This document shows positions 6,329-10,329 of a stretch of DNA of 10,329 bases, piece by piece. The stretch is taken from the NCBI GenBank assembly GCA_014378085.1, contig JACMOJ010000015.1, positions 1-10,329 on the forward strand, in the 5' to 3' direction. The stretch's first letter is position 1. Every line of letters begins with the position of its first letter. The notes under the pieces are model-generated. The model searched no databases. It saw nothing but the letters and a program-made list of their open reading frames with translations, and had not been told where the DNA came from. A program made the position numbers and the translations under genes. Source of the DNA: Burkholderiales bacterium. GTDB lineage: Bacteria > Pseudomonadota > Gammaproteobacteria > Burkholderiales > Usitatibacteraceae.

Positions 6329-7216
6329 ATGACTTCATCATGGATGTTGGTGGCTGGCGCGCTGTTTGCCACCATGGGTGCGTTTGCAAAGCTACTCGGC
6401 ACACAGTTCTCCGGCGCGGAGTTATCCATGTACCGCTCATTGGTCGCGCTGACTGTGATTGGTGCGGTGGTATTGCTTCGGCGCCAGTCAATGGCAACCC
6501 AATTTTGGAAGGGGCATTTTTGGCGCGGCACCACTGGTACGATCTCGTTAATCGGATACTTCTACGCGATGACGCAACTGCCGCTTGCCACCGCCATCAC
6601 GCTGAACTACACCTCGCCGTTGTGGCTGACGGTGCTCTCTACCGTATTGCTCGGTGAACGTTTTCGGCCGATGTTGGTGGCCGCCATTGTGGTCGGTTTT
6701 GTGGGGGTCGGTCTGCTTCTCCAGCCGACCTTTTCCGACGACAACCTCCATGCCGGCTTGATCGGATTGAGCTCCGGCTTTTTCGCCGCGTGTGCTTACG
6801 TCAACGTCAAAAAATTAGGCGATGCCGGTGAGCCGGAATGGCGTGTGGTGTTTTATTTTGGTGTCGCGGGATTCTTGGGGTCTGCACTCGTCCAAACCAT
6901 CTGGCAGGGCGAGTTTCATCCAGTTGACGGCAGCAATATCTGGCCGCTGCTTGGTCTGGGCGTCGCAGCGACCATCGCACAACTCGCGATGACCCGGGCC
7001 TATCACAGCGGCAACACGCTGGTGGTTGGTGCATTTGCCTATTCAACGGTTATTTTCGCCGCGATTTTCGGATTGGTGTTCTTTGATGAAAAACTTGCGC
7101 CGATGGCGTGGACCGGTATGGCAATCATTGTGGCCAGCGGTCTGATGGCGAAATTTGCCAGCGAGAAACCGGCGTCAATCAAGGGCAGGCCCACACTTCC
7201 AGCCGAAGAAGATTAG
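6329..7216 (+). CDS. DMT-superfamily transporter, EamA family
   Basis: A 295-residue inner-membrane protein with about ten hydrophobic helices in two homologous EamA halves (about residues 5-132 and 143-278), the typical length for this family of metabolite exporters and importers. Typical signatures are MYRSLVALTVIGAVVLL in helix 2, the ATAITLNYTSPLWLTVLST stretch (88-106) followed by LLGER, and in the second half QLAMTRAYHSGNTLVVGAF with a closing FFDEKLAPMAWTGMAIIVAS. The tail after about residue 278 is hydrophilic. Substrates of EamA proteins vary (amino acids, purines, other small molecules) and cannot be read from sequence. The ATG at 6329 was chosen because the earlier ATG at 6318 runs into a stop after four codons. 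No strong ribosome binding site is present. The gene lies 51 bp after the oxygenase gene and 38 bp before the sulfurtransferase gene, all in one direction. Confidence 0.88.
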   Translation: MTSSWMLVAGALFATMGAFAKLLGTQFSGAELSMYRSLVALTVIGAVVLLRRQSMATQFWKGHFWRGTTGTISLIGYFYAMTQLPLATAITLNYTSPLWLTVLSTVLLGERFRPMLVAAIVVGFVGVGLLLQPTFSDDNLHAGLIGLSSGFFAACAYVNVKKLGDAGEPEWRVVFYFGVAGFLGSALVQTIWQGEFHPVDGSNIWPLLGLGVAATIAQLAMTRAYHSGNTLVVGAFAYSTVIFAAIFGLVFFDEKLAPMAWTGMAIIVASGLMAKFASEKPASIKGRPTLPAEED

Positions 7217-7241
7217 TCGGATAATTTTGTTGTCCACTATT

Positions 7242-7247
7242 GGGAGG
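7242..7247 (+). promoter_or_regulatory. Ribosome binding site of the sulfurtransferase gene
   Basis: GGGAGG lies seven bases before the ATG at 7255 and downstream of the alternative in-frame TTG at 7240. This fixes the N-terminus as MLVLPATLAAHL. Confidence 0.8.
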
Positions 7248-7254
7248 CATTGCA

Positions 7255-8106
7255 ATGCTGGTCTTACCCGCAACACTCGCCGCGCATTTGACTGACCCGG
7301 CATGGGTCGTTTTTGATTGTCGTCATGATTTGATGGATGCCGATAAAGGGGAGCGCTTGTACCGTCAAGGGCACATACCCGGTGCGTTTTTTGCCAACCT
7401 TGATACGGACCTGTCCGGCGAAAAGACCGGCCTAAACGGGCGACATCCGTTGCCCTCGCCGGCGATGGTCAGCGCATTCCTTGCCCGGCACGGTGTGACC
7501 AAGCGTTCAACAGTGGTGGCGTACGACGACGTAGGCGGACAGTTTGCCGCGCGTTTGTGGTGGCTTTGCTGCTGGGTTGGATTGCAAAATGTGTCGCTCC
7601 TTGATGGCGGCGTGCAGCATTGGGTGGCGTCGGGTAACAAATTGGATACCGCTGTACCGCAAGCGAAACCAGCACCCTTCGTCGGACATGGCGATGCACT
7701 AATGGTGATGAGGGTGAACGCGTTGTTGCCTCGTATCCAAACGCCAGGGTTGACGCTGATCGACGCTCGCGCCCCGGAACGTTATCGAGGTGATGTTGAA
7801 CCGATTGATCCTGTCGCCGGGCACATTCCGGGAGCAGTAAATCGGTTTTTCAAAGAGAATCTTAACGCAGACTTCACGATGAAGCCGCCGCAAGTGTTAC
7901 ACGATGCATTTGCCAGCATCGTTTGCGCGGGAAGTGAAGTGGTTCACCAATGTGGCTCGGGCGTGACGGCCTGCGCGAATATTTTTGCGATGGAATACGC
8001 CGGGCTCACGGGCTCGCGACTCTACGCTGGATCGTGGAGCGAGTGGATTGCAGACCCGGCACGGCCGATTGCTGTTGGAACGGCCTCTGCGGCGAAGGAC
8101 ACGTGA
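7255..8106 (+). CDS. sseA: Sulfurtransferase, 3-mercaptopyruvate type, two rhodanese domains
   Basis: A 283-residue cytosolic enzyme of the rhodanese superfamily, which moves sulfur from 3-mercaptopyruvate or thiosulfate to a thiol or cyanide acceptor through a cysteine persulfide. The inactive first domain contains VVFDCRHDL (18-26), GHIPGAFFANLD (39-50) and LLDGGVQHW (115-123). The second domain has LIDARAPERYRGD (168-180) with the substrate-binding arginines, AGHIPGAVN (188-196), and the catalytic loop HQCGSGVTAC with nucleophile C233. The loop form CGSGVTA is that of mercaptopyruvate sulfurtransferases, whereas thiosulfate-preferring enzymes usually have CRKGVTA. The characteristic LYAGSWSEW follows. 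The symbol is by resemblance. Its stop codon overlaps the ATG of the next gene, so the two are probably translationally coupled. It lies 38 bp after the transporter gene. Confidence 0.92.
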   Translation: MLVLPATLAAHLTDPAWVVFDCRHDLMDADKGERLYRQGHIPGAFFANLDTDLSGEKTGLNGRHPLPSPAMVSAFLARHGVTKRSTVVAYDDVGGQFAARLWWLCCWVGLQNVSLLDGGVQHWVASGNKLDTAVPQAKPAPFVGHGDALMVMRVNALLPRIQTPGLTLIDARAPERYRGDVEPIDPVAGHIPGAVNRFFKENLNADFTMKPPQVLHDAFASIVCAGSEVVHQCGSGVTACANIFAMEYAGLTGSRLYAGSWSEWIADPARPIAVGTASAAKDT

Positions 8107-9992
8107 TGCGCAACAGGATCGCGCTGGCGGGTAGCGCGATTTTTTTCTGTGCATCCCTTTTTTGTGCATCCCTTTTTTCTTTCGCGGCAACGGCAGAAGC
8201 CACACTGCCCACGCCACCCGGCGTTCGGACCACCGGTGTGCTGCCAATCTCAGCAGCGCTCGCGCAACGAGCCGAGCCATATACAAAGTTCCGACCTTCC
8301 ACACTGCTTGACTGGCACCCCGGCACATCGGCCGCACTGATTTTGCGGGCAGACTTAGACTCGGGTCGTGAGCATCTGCACATCGTAGCGGGCTCAGGGG
8401 CCACGCCAGAGTCGCTCGCGGTGCTGCCAGAAACCGTCGTCAATGCGAGCTTTCAGCCGAAACACGGGAGCCAAGTGTTGGTGCGAACACTTTCCGCTGA
8501 TGGTGTGTTCGGCATCTCGGTGTTGGACGTTTCGCGCCGCCGTCTTCGGTCAATCTCACCTCCCGGCGAATCGGCGGGTGTGCCGGCATGGCACGTAGCC
8601 GGTGAAATGATCGCGTTTACAACTTCATCCACCGCCGCGAGCACCACAGCTTCCAAATTGCATAGCAAGCTGTACATTGGTGAACCGCGTGTCTTGGACG
8701 GGCTGAAAGTGGCCTCAGCCACGACAGCGGGAAGGTGGCGTGATCCACAGTTTTCGCCGAACGGAAAATCGGTCGTCTACGTGCAGGAAGATGCCGACGC
8801 CGATAGTTTGTGGACATTTGACATTGACAAAAAGCAGCATCAACGCATTTCGCAAGGCGCGCCGCACACAAGGTATGGTGCGCCGCGATTTGCGGCAGAT
8901 GGCGGCAGTGTTTGGTTAACCGTAAAGCGAAAAGACTCACTCCGCCAGCTAGTGCACGTGACGAGTGATGGTGCCGAAACCGCATTGACGACCAGTCCAA
9001 ACGCAGATGTTGTTGAATTTGCCATCTCTGAGCTTGCAGGCCGGATCGCGATAAACGCCACTGAAAATGGCGCATCGGCATTGCGATTTTTCGACCTAGT
9101 CTCGCGAAAAGAGTTACTGAGACCCGCATTGTTGCCCGGTGAAATCACCGGCATTCGCTGGATACCCACGGGTGGTTCGAGTGGCGCAACCGTTCTTCCG
9201 GCGGGAGACGTCGCGCCACCCGTAAAGGCAAGGCATCAGTTAGGTTTCAGCCTCGCGTCCCACCGCGCGCCAAGAGAGCTTTTTGTCTACGAGATCGAGA
9301 CAACAAAACTGACGCGGTGGACCAACGGTGCCGTGCCGGGACTCAACGCCTTTGACTTTGTAGAGCCTTCAACACTCCCTTGGAAAAGTGCTCCCGATCG
9401 CGGTGCCAAACGCACTGGCCAAACGGATTTGTATCTACCGGATCCAATTCGCTTTGCCGGTCGTCGTCCGGTACTCATTGTGCTGCCAACGACCAATGCA
9501 GCAGAATCGCCCCGCGGTTTTATTGGCAAGTATCAGTTTTTGTTAAATGAGCTCGGTATCGCCATCTGTTATCCCAGCATTGATGGCGCTGTGGCAACCA
9601 ATATTGCAACGCTGATAGATCGTATCGCCGAACACACGATGCTCAATGTTGATCGCGTTATCTTGCAGGCTGCGCCGTCGGATGATGTTCAAGCCTTCGC
9701 ACGTTTGCTACAGCAGCTGCCGCGTATTGCGGGCGGCATCGTGCCGGGTGGCAAACCAAGTCTTGGAACGCTTATGAATACATCTGCGCCGCTGTTTGTG
9801 GTGCGGGAGAAAAGTGGTTTGTTGACGCAAAGCCCAGCGTGGCAAATTTCAACGGCCAATCATGCTGCGAGCACAGATTCCGCAACACAAAACTTTATCT
9901 TCTACGCGCAGCTGCGGTTTCTACAAATGGTTGTTGGGGAGTTGACGTTGCCCCCGCAAGACACAGAGACACTCCGCCCACCCGCGCTATAA
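8106..9992 (+). CDS. Secreted S9 prolyl-oligopeptidase-like protein, predicted catalytically inactive
   Basis: A 628-residue exported protein starting at the ATG that overlaps the previous stop (TGATG); a GTG one codon earlier is possible. Residues 1-31 form a signal peptide (MRNRIALAGSAIFF..., cleavage near ATA-EAT). Next comes a beta-propeller of TolB/WD40-like repeats, for example WRDPQFSPNGKSVVYV (211-226) and RYGAPRFAADGGSVWLT (256-272), then an alpha/beta-hydrolase-like C-terminal domain from about 440. Matched by eye to the S9 pattern I remember, RPVLI is kept, but the oxyanion HGG is PTT (461-463), the nucleophile motif GGSYGG is AAPSDD (522-527, Ser replaced by P524), the acid position of FVVxGxND is G571, and no EGHGF histidine motif is found. 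The fold markers FLLNELGIAICYP and RIAGGIVPG are kept. This suggests a former peptidase kept as a non-catalytic periplasmic protein. No frameshift is seen; the frame is open throughout. Confidence 0.8.
   Translation: MRNRIALAGSAIFFCASLFCASLFSFAATAEATLPTPPGVRTTGVLPISAALAQRAEPYTKFRPSTLLDWHPGTSAALILRADLDSGREHLHIVAGSGATPESLAVLPETVVNASFQPKHGSQVLVRTLSADGVFGISVLDVSRRRLRSISPPGESAGVPAWHVAGEMIAFTTSSTAASTTASKLHSKLYIGEPRVLDGLKVASATTAGRWRDPQFSPNGKSVVYVQEDADADSLWTFDIDKKQHQRISQGAPHTRYGAPRFAADGGSVWLTVKRKDSLRQLVHVTSDGAETALTTSPNADVVEFAISELAGRIAINATENGASALRFFDLVSRKELLRPALLPGEITGIRWIPTGGSSGATVLPAGDVAPPVKARHQLGFSLASHRAPRELFVYEIETTKLTRWTNGAVPGLNAFDFVEPSTLPWKSAPDRGAKRTGQTDLYLPDPIRFAGRRPVLIVLPTTNAAESPRGFIGKYQFLLNELGIAICYPSIDGAVATNIATLIDRIAEHTMLNVDRVILQAAPSDDVQAFARLLQQLPRIAGGIVPGGKPSLGTLMNTSAPLFVVREKSGLLTQSPAWQISTANHAASTDSATQNFIFYAQLRFLQMVVGELTLPPQDTETLRPPAL
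8149..8178. repeat. 15-bp perfect tandem duplication in a signal-peptide coding region
   Basis: GTGCATCCCTTTTTT occurs at 8149-8163 and again, unchanged, at 8164-8178. It encodes FCASL twice (residues 14-23) in the hydrophobic core of the signal peptide of the S9-like protein. A run of seven T (8140-8146) precedes it, so the stretch holds three homopolymer T tracts of six or seven bases. Confidence 0.9.
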
Positions 9993-10329
9993 CTTCAGTT
10001 TGATCGGCTTTCCTGGCTCGAGTTTTTCGATTTGCATTGCGTTGGGCTCGGCGGTCGTGGTGCTCACAGGTGTCACCGGTGACGCAATGTAGATTGGGTT
10101 CGCGCCGGGCTGAAAGCGCTGAAAGTAATCTTGAACGCGTGCCACGCGCCATTTGCATCGAGGATCGGCGGACTTGGCGCAATAGCTTGCCGCTTGCACG
10201 TTGAATAGTGATTCACGCTCCTTAGTCCTGTTGGTGTAGTGGGCGAGCTTTGCGATTACGATAAATGCGCTCCACGCAGATTGCTTATTCGCGCATGGGG
10301 TTTCAAACCCAAAACCCGCGACTTGGTCC
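9987..10329 (-). CDS. Hypothetical protein, C-terminal part (5' end beyond the window)
   Basis: The frame is open from the window edge to the TAG at 9987-9989 (read on the minus strand), giving at least 113 residues. I recognise no family. The visible part begins with DQVAGFGFETPCANKQSAWS, then a mixed segment IVIAKLAHYTNRTKERESLF, a cysteine pair region (ASYCAKSADPRCKW), VARVQDYFQRFQPGANPIYI and a Pro/Thr-rich stretch ending KLEPGKPIKLKL. An internal ATG at 10199 exists, but the frame extends past it, and the residues upstream look equally protein-like. Its stop overlaps the last codons of the convergent S9-like gene by 6 bp. It is supported by length, the tidy convergent junction and reasonable composition only; a chance open frame is not excluded. 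Confidence 0.5.
   Translation of the reverse strand, partial: DQVAGFGFETPCANKQSAWSAFIVIAKLAHYTNRTKERESLFNVQAASYCAKSADPRCKWRVARVQDYFQRFQPGANPIYIASPVTPVSTTTAEPNAMQIEKLEPGKPIKLKL

Noticed and set aside
8617..9129. 170-codon minus-strand frame inside the S9-like gene
   Set aside because: The plus-strand frame has a signal peptide and propeller motifs throughout this interval; the minus frame is His/Arg-rich shadow sequence.
1..10329. A mobile element, CRISPR array, toxin-antitoxin pair or defence system
   Set aside because: No transposase, integrase, spaced direct repeats of CRISPR type, small paired genes or defence-type domains are visible. The repeats present are short tandem duplications.

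Overview
The window looks like a chromosomal segment of a betaproteobacterium, probably Burkholderiales or a relative. This rests on the divergent arrangement of a Rieske oxygenase gene against xseB-ispA-dxs, which I recall from Burkholderiaceae-type genomes, and on the style of the proteins (YfcG-like GST, SseA-type sulfurtransferase, a S9-peptidase-like protein of a type I associate with this class). No search was run, so the lineage is an inference. Base composition is moderately GC-rich and even. There are no tRNA or rRNA genes, transposases, integrases, phage genes or CRISPR arrays. This is ordinary core and near-core genome, not a mobile island.

Layout. Positions 1-180 hold the C-terminal end of an Old Yellow Enzyme-type NADH:flavin oxidoreductase (+). 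Positions 405-1106 encode a nu-class, YfcG-like glutathione S-transferase (+). A minus-strand operon runs from about 4760 down to 1179: xseB (exonuclease VII small subunit), ispA (farnesyl diphosphate synthase), dxs (DXP synthase) and a small secreted protein of unknown function. ispA and dxs make isoprenoid precursors (first step of the MEP pathway, then chain elongation to FPP). A roughly 400-bp divergent intergenic region (4761-5161) carries a striking array of AATT-cored boxes ending in a perfect inverted repeat of LysR-operator type. On the plus strand follow a Rieske-type oxygenase alpha subunit (5162-6277), a hairpin terminator candidate, a DMT/EamA transporter (6329-7216), a two-domain 3-mercaptopyruvate-type sulfurtransferase (7255-8106) and, overlapping it by one base, a secreted S9-peptidase-like protein that has lost its catalytic residues (8106-9992). 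A partial unknown gene on the minus strand (9987-edge) converges on it with a 6-bp overlap.

Points of interest. The S9-like protein appears to be a pseudo-peptidase. The oxygenase has an unassigned substrate and a neat candidate operator, but no regulator gene is visible in the window. Short tandem duplications (11-15 bp units) recur at several unrelated places, three of them in frame inside genes. I see no convincing new multi-gene system.
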